64,000 bases of DNA, from contig NC_087068.1 of NCBI RefSeq assembly GCF_963678635.1, positions 58,141,896 through 58,205,895 of the forward strand, read 5' to 3'. The notes beneath the pieces were generated by a model that saw only the letters and a list, made by a program, of their open reading frames with translations, did no database searches and was not told where the DNA came from. Source of the DNA: Symsagittifera roscoffensis. Lineage: Eukaryota; Xenacoelomorpha; Acoela; Convolutidae. Shown here piece after piece: positions 34,796 through 47,000 of the stretch. Positions within the stretch are counted from its first letter, which is position 1. The number at the start of each line of letters is the position of its first letter. The translations under genes were made by a program, and so were the position numbers.

Positions 34796-35844
34796 GAATT
34801 TACTCCCTTGCTATTCTAGCAATATTCCCGCGATTATCACACAAATCTTCTGATCCGTTTGCTTTTTCTCGTATTCTCAGTTGTCGCGAGAAACTTGATC
34901 TTGATAGGCTCAATTCGAAATTTTGGAAATTTACTTTTCTCCCTCAAAATCAAGACTAAATAATCAGCTCAAGGTCAAACTTCCAAATATGACCGACTGG
35001 CACATACTCACCGGACTCAATATCGGTGTCCTCATCGCGTGTCGTCGTCTGTCAGTGAGCCCCAAGAATGTTGAGTGCGTCTCAAGACACAGTGCCAGTG
35101 GTCATTCACAGAAGTTTGCAGCAGATTTAACTTTATCTACACCCCGAAATTCACACCCATGCAAAATTGTCACATTATCACTAAAGAGCAAACCAAATCT
35201 GCGTCCTTATGCACCCTGAACTCCAGCTTTATAAGCTATTCATTTAAGTTTCTTTTATCCTATCCAATCCGAAAATTATCTGACAGCATTTTGATTTTCA
35301 TAGTAATTATAGTATATTAATCACAATATTTTGTATGTTAAATTTTCTTTTCCGTGCCCTCAGATTTCATCTGAGTTCACACTCAAGCCCTTTTTGCCTT
35401 CCACGCTCAAGACTCACGAACCAATCCCTGAGCACCCTGCTCAGTTCGCACCCCCTTGTCTTCAAAGTACTGGGTCCGGATGCACGCGATACAGTAGTTT
35501 GCCTTGATAATTCTTCTTCATCGTCGGAACTGATCACGATCTCTTCCCATGCCTTCAGTTGTTCGTAGGCTCGCATCTTTTCCCTTTGCTCTTGCAATCT
35601 CTTCATCTGGTTCGGTAGGTTCTTTACTTGGGATTCCCTGTTCAAGCAGAAGGAGTTGTGCAAGCTTAAGCTCACGTTCTTCGCCAGGTCCTCTTCCAGT
35701 ATCAATTCCCTTGCTTTGGTATTACCTCTAGACACCCTAACAACCCTTTTCCATCCCGTGATTATCGCGTTGCGATGGCTGAGCAAAGGTCTCTTGAAGG
35801 CCTCCGGTCTGACCTCGGCCAGGAACATATTTGAATTTGTTGTT
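34796..35844 (+). repeat. 1,049-bp identical block, copy 2
   Basis: Partner of 24384-25432. The duplicated segment as a whole runs from about 34550 to 37760 (partner about 24140 to 27350) but only this core is identical. Confidence 0.75.
35367..35828 (-). CDS. unknown 153-aa charged protein, copy 2
   Basis: Same 153 codons as 24955-25416, without a difference. The same features are seen: acidic Ser patch SSDDEEE, a Lys/Glu/Gln-rich likely coiled coil, and a GC content above its surroundings. In this copy the frame upstream of the ATG is shorter because the flank differs. Function unknown. Confidence 0.4.
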   Translation of the reverse strand: MFLAEVRPEAFKRPLLSHRNAIITGWKRVVRVSRGNTKARELILEEDLAKNVSLSLHNSFCLNRESQVKNLPNQMKRLQEQREKMRAYEQLKAWEEIVISSDDEEELSRQTTVSRASGPSTLKTRGCELSRVLRDWFVSLERGRQKGLECELR

Positions 35845-36196
35845 TTTTTTGTAATATTTTTGAAAATATGACCTGAAAATATGAAAATATGATCATATGA
35901 AAATATTAAAATTTGATTTGTTTGAATAAAAAGAAATGGTTTAGTTCCCTTTACTTCCTAATTGGATATTTTTGGAAAAAAAACATAGCTGGAGTATACT
36001 AAGGGTTGTTATTTTAATCGAAGCAAATGCTTGCGGCACTAGTCCATGACTTGGTCAGAAATAATTAAAATAGTTATTGTTTTAGTTTTGATTTCAAATA
36101 AAACTCATCAGAGTTTTTAATTCAACATTTTTAGCTATTCAAACCTCGGCTCTGTTTCCTAAAAGTACTTCGTAGAATTTTAAATTAAATCGTCTA

Positions 36197-36375
36197 TTGC
36201 GCCATAGGTTTTCGTCTGTGACAGCTGGGGCCGGGTTCACCATTATAGCTTCCACACTTCTGATGTTGAAGAGGTCCGGGCTACAATATGAAGAGAGTAC
36301 TCGCATTCAATACCTCAAACAGAGCAAGCAGCAAACTGCAACTCTAGATAGAACACCAATTGCACAAGGTCAGAT
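36197..36375 (+). repeat. exon-like module, copy 3 of 3
   Basis: Third copy of the hydrophobic-segment module (FTIIASTLLMLKRSGLQYEE), ending near a donor-like CAAGGTCAG. Same distance from the identical block as copy 2. Confidence 0.4.
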
Positions 36376-36821
36376 CTTTGTTATAGTTTTTAACAAGTTT
36401 ATTGGAAAAAGTCTTAAATTCTTCAATCAACATGTTCTGACCTTGAGACAGCAAAAGAGCGTTGAAATAAAAGTCGGTCTCTTCAAGATCGATGGAAAGC
36501 GAGTGCGCTAATTTAGAGACCTCAATTTTTTTTCATTCAGCATGCCATGCAAATTTTAAATAAAAACAAACACAGAAATTGCCGCTGAAAAGGTACTCTA
36601 ATTATTTTTATCTTGAAAGTCAGAATTATTTCAGCATTTTGGGACGTTTTTGGATAAATTTGTTGAAAACTATAATAAAATATATAACTATCTATAGAAA
36701 ATCTGGAAACTCAAGAATTAGACACACAGTTATTGATAAAATCAAAACAGATATGAGCATTATAAAAATAGCACAAGAAATATACAAGAAAAAATGAGCC
36801 TGAAATAGCAAAAAAAAAAGA

Positions 36822-38639
36822 TTGTTAAAAAAAGAACATTTGTTGATCTTTTCTCACTTCTGTACTGCTCTGGTCACGCTGCTGGTAGTCTCTACCCAGT
36901 CGCATGTCCCTGCTTCCCGTCCTGAGAAACAGTTGGCCACTTGCCTGGTCAACTGTTCCAGTCAAGTCTCCCACTGGTCCACTGAGGTTGCAAGGCTATC
37001 TGAAAACCCTTTCAAGGCCCCGATTTTGGGCACCCGTTTAACGTTGCTGATTTGATCGACACGATCAGTCCTATTTGAAAACATTTTTGGCATACTATTT
37101 TAAATAATATAAACGTTTGATCTATCTAATCTAGAAGTCAAAGCCAGTGTCCGTTTTGAAAATTTTACCGGTTTTTGTTCCTGTTGCTTATCTTTTTCGT
37201 TTTTTGTTTCGGTTTTTGTCTTTTACTCGTTTTTTATCCCTCTAGTGGTCTTCTGTACTCGGTCAGCTATGCCTCGTTTCGGAAAGCGCACCGGGAAAAT
37301 TTTTCAAGTTTCTTCCTGAAAAGCTATCACGTTACAACCAGAAGGTGGACACGTTCCCGTTGAACCGTACCACCAGTAGTCTAGAATATGCATGTAGCCC
37401 GGAGCTGCGTCAAGTAGGTTCAATCCCATAGTCTTGATGTCGTAAAAACACCCACGAGCGCCATAAAAACACTATGTAACAGTCGCCTACTTAAGTCACA
37501 TATAAGGCTAAAGGCCCTTCAACCATTGGCTCAACATTTCTCTAGTGTTTTCTACCTCATGCGGTTGGAGCCAGTTTTGTTCACTTGCAACATGAGACTA
37601 CAAACCGTGTTACAGCTTCTAGGCTACTACCAAAATACCCCCACGCTAGAAATTAGAACGCCACCATGGCCAGGTCTCCAAATATCTAATACACGCTAAC
37701 GGCGTTAAAAACAGAGTCGGAACATTAAGTATACCGTTAGTTTTTTTTGGAGAGTGGACCTCTGTTCCTTTTCAGATGGATCAACCTAAAAACTTGCTCT
37801 AACTCAACATAATTACATGAAACAAACTCAAGAAATTTCAATTGGGTATTCACATACCGACACGACCTCTAGAATTGAATAACTAATAATGGTTGAGCAT
37901 GTCTAGAATTGATTTTTGATAATTAAGTCCAACTCAAGGAGTTTGGAATAAGTAAGTTTGAGCTCAAGAATAAGTTCACTTTTCCACTCGAGTATCACCC
38001 TGGTCCAAATGATTGTCTTCTCTATCCGTCTTCAGTAACTCTTTGTTTTCTATCGGAAACAAAATAGCTCTACTCGTGCAGGGTTATTATGGTAAAAACA
38101 CGAATAACATATTTACTCTCGTGTTTTTCTAGCAACTTTCTCGCGATTATCACTTGAATCTTCCGATTGCTTTTTCTCGCATTTTCTGTGGTCGCGAGAA
38201 ACTTGAGCATGATAGGCTCATTTCGAATTTTTGAAAAATTACCTTTCTCCTCAAAATCAAGATTAAATGTACAGCTCAAGATCAAACTTTCAAGTATGAC
38301 CGACTGGCAGAGACATAAACTCATCGCAATGGAAAGAATCCCTTGAACGCCGTGGAGAAAGCAACTAGAGTTGTTTTACAGAAGCTGTACAGCCAGGAGT
38401 CCCCTCCAGAATTTCAGAAAGGGTCTGTGCTCATGACAAAAAAATTTTGGGCTTTAATTGCCGCAGGAAAGTAACAAATATATCAACGGGGGTTGAATTC
38501 GAGAGATGACAAAACTGGTACCATCTGATATGCCGTAAAAAATCCTATGATGTTAATGCATCAATAACTGGGATAGTCAGGTTTTGTAAAAGCTGTTGCC
38601 GCGCTAAGAACAATAAGTAGCATACTCCACAAGTAGAAA
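36822..38639 (+). repeat. Penelope-like unit, segments upstream of RT
   Basis: Complete run of upstream segments leading directly into the RT region at 38640, the clearest example of the unit order. The minus-strand ORF equivalent of MPKMFSNRTD lies at about 36866-37093. Confidence 0.6.
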
Positions 38640-39160
38640 ACTTCCGCAGGTATGTAGATGACATTGTCAGAACAGTTGAAGATGAGCCAACTTGGTTTCT
38701 CGATGCCACCAATTTTCTTCATCCGAATCTTCAGTTCACTCCAGAGGAAACCAACTCAAAGGAGAATTTGACCTTCCTTGATTTGATTGTAAACGTGTCA
38801 AAGGATAAGGGTGTAGACTGCAGTTGGTATCAAAACCAACAGATAATGTGACTATATTGAATTATAGGAGCTGCGCTTCAATTCAAAACAAGCGTAGTGC
38901 TATCAAAGGCACTGTACATAGAGTGTTTAGGGGTATATCCAACTGGGAGCATTTTGATAAGGCTATGGAAACTAATAGGCTCCAATGGCTGACGAATCAG
39001 TACCCTAAACACTGGTCTGCACATGTGAAAACAGACACCCGGTGCAAAATTATCAAAGGCAAGCGCAAGCGGATGGCAGTAGGAGGAGTTCTGCAACTCA
39101 ATCACCAAAGGATGTGAAGCCCAGTGCTGATGATGCAATATAGAAGTAACCAAAGCCAAT
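38640..39160 (+). pseudogene. Penelope-like reverse transcriptase fragment
   Basis: FRRYVDDIVRTV, FLHPNLQFTPEETN and LDLIVNVSKDKGVDCSWYQ, then the same one-base deletion as at 33848 and 41690, then NYRSCASIQNKRSAI in the next frame. A further one-base deletion near 39075 breaks the tail. The GIY-YIG remnant follows. Confidence 0.75.
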
Positions 39161-39201
39161 ATTTTAGCTAGAAATTTTGAAGCTGAACTAACGTTCAAGT
39201 A

Positions 39202-39408
39202 GTGTTCACCGCAAGAAAACCACAATCATGTTTACCATCGCTGAAATTAGCATTCTCTAGAACTTACAAGTCAAGAGTGGTTGATAAATTGTCATGTAGT
39301 GCATATACATCCACATATGTCGGAAAACTGTTCGTTATTTGACCACTAGAATTGATGACCACGAGAAAGCAGACTCACATGTATGCCTCCACAACAACAA
39401 TGTAGGTA
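39202..39408 (+). pseudogene. GIY-YIG remnant
   Basis: Same blocks as at 30012 (VFTARKPQSCLPSLK, SCSAYTSTYVGK-like, then a frame change to LTTRIDDHEKADS). Inactive. Confidence 0.65.
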
Positions 39409-39960
39409 TGAGAGAAAAAACGCAGTTGTGGTTTAGAAATTACAGTTAGGTCGAACATTCCAACTAACCAATTAACACTAGAAACAACAAATTTCAGGAA
39501 AAAGACACAGGAATGAGAACACGCTTGATGAATATAGAAGCAGGGAGCTCACAATGAAAACTTACCTACCTTATTTTGAGTTCTTTACCGGTTACCTTCG
39601 TGTTCCAACTCATGTTCTGAGTCTTTAAATAGACCGTTCCAGACTCTAGTTAGTCTAATGTAACTAAACCGACGATATCGATTGCTTAGTTCCTGTAAAG
39701 AAGCCTCCTTTTTACAATTTCCAACCACCAACCTCTATCTTAACCAGCCCCCTTTCTAACCTCCCCCAATTTAATCACCCCACTTAAGCCGAAAAATACC
39801 CTAAGCGCGATGGGTGCTAAACCTCTCGAGAGAAAGTCAAAAACGCAAAAACGTTTCCTCAAAACAGTGGGGGCTCGCTTATTCATTTTACACTTATCTC
39901 TTAAAGTATGAGGTGCATTTTAACGATACCCGTTTGACCAAACAGAAACCCTTTGTGATC

Positions 39961-41689
39961 CTTCCTCACTTCTGTACTGCTCTGGTGACGCTGTTCGTAG
40001 TCTCTACCCAGTTGCGTGTCCCCTGCTTCCCGTCCTGAGAACCAGTTGGCCACTTGTCTGAGGTTGCAAGGCTATCTGAAAACTCCTTCAACGCCCCGAT
40101 TTTGGACACCTGTTTAACGTTGCTGATTTGATCGAGACGATCAGTCCTATTTGAAAACATTTTTGGCATACTATTTTAAATAATATAAACGTTTGATCTA
40201 TCTAATCTAGAAGTCAAAGCCAGTGTCCGTTTTGAAAATTTTACCGGTTTTTGTTCCTGTTGCTTATCTTTTTCGTTTTTTTTCGCTTTTTGTCTTTTAC
40301 TCGTTTTTATCACTCTAGTGGCCCTCTTTACTCGATGAAACAAAACCTCGTTTCGGAAAACGCACCGCGGAATTTTCTCAAGTTTTCTTAAAAAGCTATC
40401 ACGTTACAACCAGAAGGTGGACAAGTTCCCGTTGAACCGTACCACCGGTACTCTAGAATGGGCATGTAGCCCGGAGCTGCGTCAAGTGGGTTCCATCTCG
40501 TAGTCGTGAGGTCGTAAGAACACCCAGGAGCGCCATTAAAACACTATGTAACAGTCGCCTACTTAAGTTACATATGAAGCTAGAAGAAATAGGCACTATA
40601 ACCATTGGCTCAAGAGTCAGCGACACTATCTCTTGTGTTTTCTGCCTCAAGCGATCGGAGCCATTTCCTTTCACTTGCGTCATGAGATACAAATCGTGTT
40701 ACAACTTAAAGGCTACTACCAAAATACCCCCCCCCCCCCACTCTAGAAATAAGAACGCCCTCATAGTCAGGTCTCGAAATACGTAAAACACGCGAACGCC
40801 ATTGAAAACAGGGTCGGAATCTTAAGTATACCGTTAATTTTTATTGCACGGTGGACCTTTGATCCATTTCAGATGGTTCAACCTAAAAACTCTCCCTAAT
40901 TCAACTTAACCGCATAAAACATGCTCAAGAAACTTAAATTTGGTACTCACATACAGACATGACCTCTAGAATTGAAAAACTAAAATTGGTAAAGCAACTC
41001 TAGCATTGATTTAGGGTAATTAAGTCTAATTCAAGGAGTTTTAAGTAAATGAGTGTGATTTTGAGAATAGGTTTTTCTTCCTGGACTATTGGGCAGCTTC
41101 AGCTGCCCACCTTTCCACTCAAGTGTCAATCTAGTCAAATTGATCTACTTATCTATCCGTCTTCCTTAACTCTGGATTTTCTATCGGGAACAAGATAGCT
41201 CTACTCGCGCAATAGCAATTTTTTTTTGTGTTTTTCCAGCAACTTTTCCGCGAGTATCACTCGAATCTTCTGATTGCTTTTTCTCATATTTTCAGTTGTC
41301 GCGGGAAACTTGAGCATGATAGATTAAATTCGAAACTTTGAAAAATTTCTTTTCTCACCAAAATCAAGATTAAACGTTCAGCTCATGGTCAAACTGGCAC
41401 AGACAAAAACTCATCTGGTCTCGAGCATAACTTTAACTCAAAACAATGGAAGGAAGCCCTTGAACGCCGTGTAGAGAGCAATTTGAGTTGTTTTACAGAA
41501 GTTGTACAGCCATAAATCTCCTGCTGAATTTCAAAAAGTCATTGTGCTCATGACAAAAATGTTTTGTGCTTATACTGCAGCAGGAAAGTAACAAATAGAT
41601 CAAAGGGGTCGAATGCGAGAGATGGCAAAACTGGTACCGTCTTGTATTCGGTAAAAAATCCTATGATTTTAACGCATCAATAACTGAGA
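39961..41689 (+). repeat. Penelope-like unit, segments upstream of RT
   Basis: Directly continues the 3' end of the preceding unit, showing head-to-tail arrangement. Very similar to 32047-33847, including the C-run near 40728. Confidence 0.6.
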
Positions 41690-42260
41690 TAGTCTGGTAT
41701 TGTAAAAGCTGCTGCCGCGCTAAGAACAATGAAGAGGACACTCCACAGTTAAAAATGTTCCGCAGGTATGTGGATGACATTGTTAGAACAGTTGAAGGTG
41801 AGCTAACTTGGTTTCTCGATGTCGCCAATTCTCTTCATCCAAATCGTCAGTTCACTCTAGATGAAACCAATTCGAAGGGGAATTTGACCTTCTTTGATTT
41901 GATTGTAAACGTGTCAAAGGATAAGGGGGTAGACTGCAGTTGGTATCAAAACCAACAGGTACTGTGACTATATTGAATTATAGGAGCTGCGCTTCAATTC
42001 AAAACAAGCGTAGTGCTATCAAAGGCAATGTACATAGAGTACCTAGGAGTACATCCAACTGGGAGCAATTTTATAAGGCTTTGGAAAATAATAGGGTCCA
42101 ATGGTTGACGAATCAGTACCGTAAATATTGGTCTGCACATGTGACAACAGACACCCTGCGCAAAATTATCAAAGGCAAGCGCAAGCGAGTGGACAGTAAG
42201 AGGAGTTCTGCAACTCAATCACCAAAGGATGTGAAGACCAATGCTTATTGTGCAATTTAA
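41690..42260 (+). pseudogene. Penelope-like reverse transcriptase fragment
   Basis: FRRYVDDIVRTV, SLHPNRQFTLDETN and DLIVNVSKDKGVDCSWYQNQQ, with the shared one-base deletion, then NYRSCASIQNKRSAI and a Lys/Arg-rich tail. Upstream the Cys pair region CKSCCRAKNN is readable. Confidence 0.75.
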
Positions 42261-42307
42261 AATTAACCAAAGCCAATATCTTACGATGTTTAACTAACGT
42301 TCAAGTA

Positions 42308-42520
42308 GTTTTCACCGCAAGAAAACCAGAATCAAAATTAGCATCGCTGTGATTAGCATTCTATTATGATTTCAAGTCAAGAGCGGCTTATAAACTGTCA
42401 TGTAGTGTACATTCATTCACATATGTCAGAAAACTGTTTGTTCTTTGACCACTAGAACTGATGACCATGAGAAAGCAGACTCGCCGGTAGGCCTCTGCAA
42501 CAACAAAGCAGGTATGAGAG
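42308..42520 (+). pseudogene. GIY-YIG remnant
   Basis: VFTARKPESKLASL with a TGA, then FKSRAAYKLSCSVHSFTYV. This copy keeps the Tyr of the first strand (AAYKLSC) that other copies have lost. Inactive. Confidence 0.65.
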
Positions 42521-43404
42521 AAAAAACGCAGATGTAATTTCAAAATTACAGTTAGGTCGAACAGTCAAACTGAACTAGTAACACTAGAAACAACACATAT
42601 CAGGAAAGAGAAGCAGGAATGAGAACTTAAGTCATTATAAGGCTAAAGGCCCTTCAACCATTGGCTCAAGAGTCAGAAACATATTCTCTTGTGTTTTCTA
42701 CCTCAAGCGGTCGGAGCCAATTCGGTTCACTTTTGACATGGGACTACAAACCTTGTTACAGCTTGAAGGCTACTACCAAAACACCCCCACTCCAAAAAAC
42801 AGAGAGCCCCCATGGCCAGGTCTCGAAATACCTAATACACGCGAACGCCGTTAAAAAGAGGGTCGGAACCTTAAGTATACCATTACTTTTCTTTGGACAG
42901 TGGACATTTGATCCCTTTCAGATGGATCCACCTAAAAACTCGCTCTAACTCAACATAATTATATAAAACACACTCAAGAAGTTTCAATTGGGTACTCAAG
43001 TAGTTTCAATTGGGTGTGTGCATTTGCAACACACTCTGCAAATTTAAATTGGGTACTCACATAACGACACGATCTCTAGAACTGATTAATTAAAAAAGGT
43101 AAAGCAACTCTAGAAGTGATTTAGGCTAATTAAGTCTAACTCAAGGAGTTTTGAATAAATAAGTTTGAAATCAAGAATAGGTTTTTCTTCCTGGTCTGTT
43201 GGGCAGCTTCAGCTGTCCACTTTTCCACTCAAGTATCACTCTGGTCCAATGGATCGCCTTCTCTATCCGTCTTCCGTAACTCTTGATCTTCTATCGGGAA
43301 CAAGATAGCTCTAGTTGTGCATGATTAGATTATTATAGTAAAATTGCGAATAGCAATTTTACTTTCGTGTTTTTTGGCAACTTTTCCGCGACTATCACTC
43401 GAAT
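42521..43404 (+). repeat. left half of an interrupted Penelope-like unit
   Basis: Upstream segments of a unit ending ...CACTCGAAT at 43404, where the 15.9-kb element is inserted. The unit resumes at 59331 (CTTCTGATTGC). Confidence 0.7.
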
Positions 43405-43411
43405 CTTCTGA
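43405..43411. repeat. target-site duplication, left copy (CTTCTGA)
   Basis: CTTCTGA here and at 59331-59337 flank the inserted element. Uninterrupted relatives (for example near 33371) carry a single GAATCTTCTGATTGC, which proves the empty site. Confidence 0.85.
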
Positions 43412-43936
43412 TAGTGTAGATGTTGGAGGTTACGTGGTGGGGGGGGGGGGTTCATGGAAGACCCTATGTATTAAGATACGTTATAGACTTCGGGTCTTCC
43501 ATGCTATGTATTAAGATTGGGTGTAGAGTCTACAATGTATTAAGATAGGGAATACCGATGGTAAGGTTTAATGCTTTGTGTGATGGTAAGATAATGGTAA
43601 GAAAAACGTAATTTTTTTGGTTTTTGTCTAGTTTTTTTCGCAAAAACCTCGGCGCGCGTTATCTAATTGGGAACAATTAATTGTTAATTACGAGTAGATT
43701 GTCGAATTAAGGTTATGTATTTAGTTTTTTGGTGCATGGTAAGTCAATGGTAAGAGTTTTTGGGTAAAAACTTGGAACTTTTATGAAAAAAATTTTCATA
43801 AAAACTTCAAAACACGATGAGGTTAGCTATAATTTGACCTATTTTACTAAATAACTGTACCTTCTATCTAATTGAAGCAATAATTTTACTTTTTATCTAT
43901 TTGAAACAATGCTGAAACCTACAGAGCCTTCGAAAA
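43412..43936 (+). repeat. left terminal inverted repeat
   Basis: Starts TAGTGTAGATGTTGGAGG, then a G-run of 12, then a 12-bp hairpin CATGGAAGACCC (43453-43464) / GGGTCTTCCATG (43492-43503), three ATGTATTAAGAT repeats, and a long moderately diverged inner part ending near CTTCGAAAA (43928-43936). Confidence 0.9.
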
Positions 43937-44091
43937 AAAATCAAATTTTTTGAGAGAAAAAAAATTAAATTACAAAAAAGTATATAAATCATTGCATTGT
44001 ACAACAAGTTTACCGCAACATTTTCCATTTTATTATCATAAAACCAATATAACACGACATCATGAAATTTTTGACTACACCAGACCAGTTC

Positions 44092-47000
44092 TTATAAGTT
44101 CAATGGTTTTGTATGAATTCCATCATCTTGTACTTGTCTTTTTGGATAAAAATAGCTTAGTCCTTTCTTTGTCTGTTCATATGTTGCCACCATATGATTT
44201 ATAGTTCTGAACCCTCTATTTGTAGATGTTAAATTGATTGCTTCATCGAGCACTCTCCTGTATTTTGACATGGGTCCACCTCCAGAATCTTCGAGAACTC
44301 GCTTGATTAATCCTTTACTGCTAAATTTGAACTTATCGGACTTGTTGTCATAGCAGCAATATGTCTTGCTACACAAACAGAGCATTTCTGTAAATCTAAA
44401 TTCTTCTTTAAATAGTCCCGGCTCCCGTTTATCATACTTTTTATGCTTACTGCAACACGACGTCCGAGGGAAGAAATTAGATTTTGCATCCGCCATGAAA
44501 GAGTCTCTGCAGTCATTTCCCCTCATTTTATCCCAAGCAGCTCTCTTATCTGGTTTGATACAGTCGTATAAGTTTTCTTCAGCAAGAGCTAAGTAAAGCG
44601 AGTCTGTGTCCATCTCTAACTCTTCAAATTTGTTTATATCACAGAATTCGTCGAAGAAGTTATAGTAGAGCTCCAACATTCTCAGTTTTGCATACTGAAG
44701 TATGAAAAAACCAACAATGATGGGTTCTCGGTGTTCAATGGTTGATTTCAACAACTCCACTTCATATAAGTCCTTCTCAACTGTGTTAAGTCTTTTAAAC
44801 AGTGGTTCATTGATTGCCTTGTGAGTTTTCTCGTCGTTCAGATATTTTGTGATTGTATGCCTGGATCTAACCATGATCTGATATCCATACGAAGAATTAC
44901 CCAAAAGTTTCATTGTTTCTGCTACAACTCCTGACAAAAGGTTTTCATCTCCTTCTCTTCTAGCATCAACCACTGACTGAACGAAATTATTAGAGCATTT
45001 CCCAGGAGAATATTGAACAAAACGGTAAATTTTGGTGCGCTGCAATCCAAGTTCCATATAAAAGTTGAACAGAGGAGTTGTAACAGTTCCATTTTCTAGC
45101 TTGAAACTAGATATCAACATTCTCTGAGGATGCTTTAACAATTCGTTCTCGATTGCATAGTTTTTCCTGTAGTCTCCAATATCGTTTCTTCCAACCTCAG
45201 TGTTTTTGAAAATTGTAGGAAAATTGGCAAATTTTGATTTTAGCTCATCTGGAAGAACTAAGTCAAACTGAACGTAGCCAAAAAGAAATCCATCTTTTAA
45301 CTTTGCTAGAAGGGAATCTGTAGAAAGAGGTCTTTTATAGGGAAACTGGGTTCTGACGTGATTTTTGATCTTGTCATTGGTTTTGAACATTTCCCACCAG
45401 TCACACTCCCACATTTCTTCCACTTTGTATCCTTTCTCTTTAATGTATTCTTGTCGCATATCATCCATCTCTCTCTTCTTGTTTCCTCGATCAATATCAT
45501 GTTCTGTTAAGGACGGACGAGCTTCTTGACAGGAACAGAAGTGGTAGTAACATCCCATTGCTTCGAATACTGTTTTACAGTGATCGCAGTAACCATCAAT
45601 ATTAAAACAGTCAATTTTTTTCTGTTTTCCAGATGTAAAAAGCTTTCAATTTTACATTCTGGTCTTGATTCTTGATAGAAGGACATGACCATATTCTCAA
45701 AGTTGCGAGTTCCATTATGTCTAGCCTTGAGTTTCTGCATTTCAGTGTCAAACTCCCATCTCGTGTACAGTCCTGTTGGCATATCTTGAGATATATTGAG
45801 AAAGGGTAAAGCTGGCTTGCATCAATTCCAACGATTGATTTACAAACATTCGATGAATTTCTGATGTATGTTTCTTCAACTACAGCTTTTCGAGTGAAAA
45901 CAATGGAAGGTCCACCAGTCATGTCCTCTCTAATTTTTTCACACAAGTCTTTATCACTTTCGCAAAATGCATAAAACTTGTAATTTGTTGATTTGTGTAG
46001 ACATATGTTTGCTAGATTTGGAAGTGTGCATCCAAGTTTTAACATATATATCCCCGTGTTATGATAAAACTGAATCATTTTTGCCTTGCTTCCAGAGTTG
46101 GAACTACATCCTTGTTGTTGTACCACTTCAAAAAGTCATTGAACACTGTCCTTCCATTTTTCTTCCAAGTCTCTTGTAAGTAATTGCAATTATCCGAACC
46201 AGATGGAGGAACAGTCTTGATTTGAAGCCTTTTCAGTGCCTGTTGTTCGTCAAACCCACTTTTTCTAAGCTTCTCATAATCATTGAAGTCTTTGTCTAGA
46301 GGATTGTTGTTTCTAAGTTTACTGAAAAAGGCTTCATACGGTGGCAATTCAGGAAAGTCAAGTTTGTCTGGGTTATCAAACCACCTATAGGGAAAGAATC
46401 CTTTTTTCGCTAGCTTTATAGGCTTTGAGAAAGGAGTCCAGAGTAGTTGCTCCTCTAAGAAATTTCATTATGTCGAGAAATTGAACATCTTCAAACTTGA
46501 AAGATATAAAATCATTTGCTTTTTTGATGACAGATGATTCCTGTTCTTTATCGCGAATCAAATAAGGGATTAGGTAGGATTTGATCAAATTTAAATCATA
46601 TCTACCGCTGTTAAATCCAAAAGCAGGTAAATTATTCACATATCTCTCCAGATGTTCTTTCAAATCAATGAGTTGATTTTTCTGAATTCGCAAGAATTGT
46701 GTTAACATATCTGCTGCTTCCGAATCTTCAATGCATTCGTCTTTGTACTCAATTTTGTTACTTGAATATTTTTTACCACGTTCGTTCAGCTGATCAAAGA
46801 TCTTTTTCATTCTTTCATTGACAGCTACTTCAATATCTTGAAATTTTGTTCTCATCTCCAGCTTATTTTTCTCAGCCAACAGCTCGAGCTTGCTTACAAA
46901 ATCAATAATCAAGTTCTGTGGATCCTTGTTGTAAAAAAAGATGGGTTCATCAATCAGATTCGATGATATAGAGACTGAAATGGGGATATGTTTTCGAATC

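Larger units (their letters stand above)
23690..43411 (+). mobile_element. tandem partial array of Penelope-like elements, left part
   Basis: Diverged copies of one family follow each other head to tail. A consensus unit has a segment starting near CACTTCTGTACTGCTCTGGT, a segment with CTACTACCAAAATACCCCC, a 23-bp imperfect palindrome around TTTGATCCATTTCAGATGG, then the RT region and the GIY-YIG region. RT regions occur at 29351, 30778, 33848, 38640 and 41690. Unit starts recur at about 26424, 27530, 32040, 36822 and 39960. Tandem, partly truncated copies are typical of Penelope-like elements. All visible copies are broken. Other material has been carried along: the exon-like module, the 153-aa ORF block and a minus-strand RT fragment. 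Confidence 0.75.
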
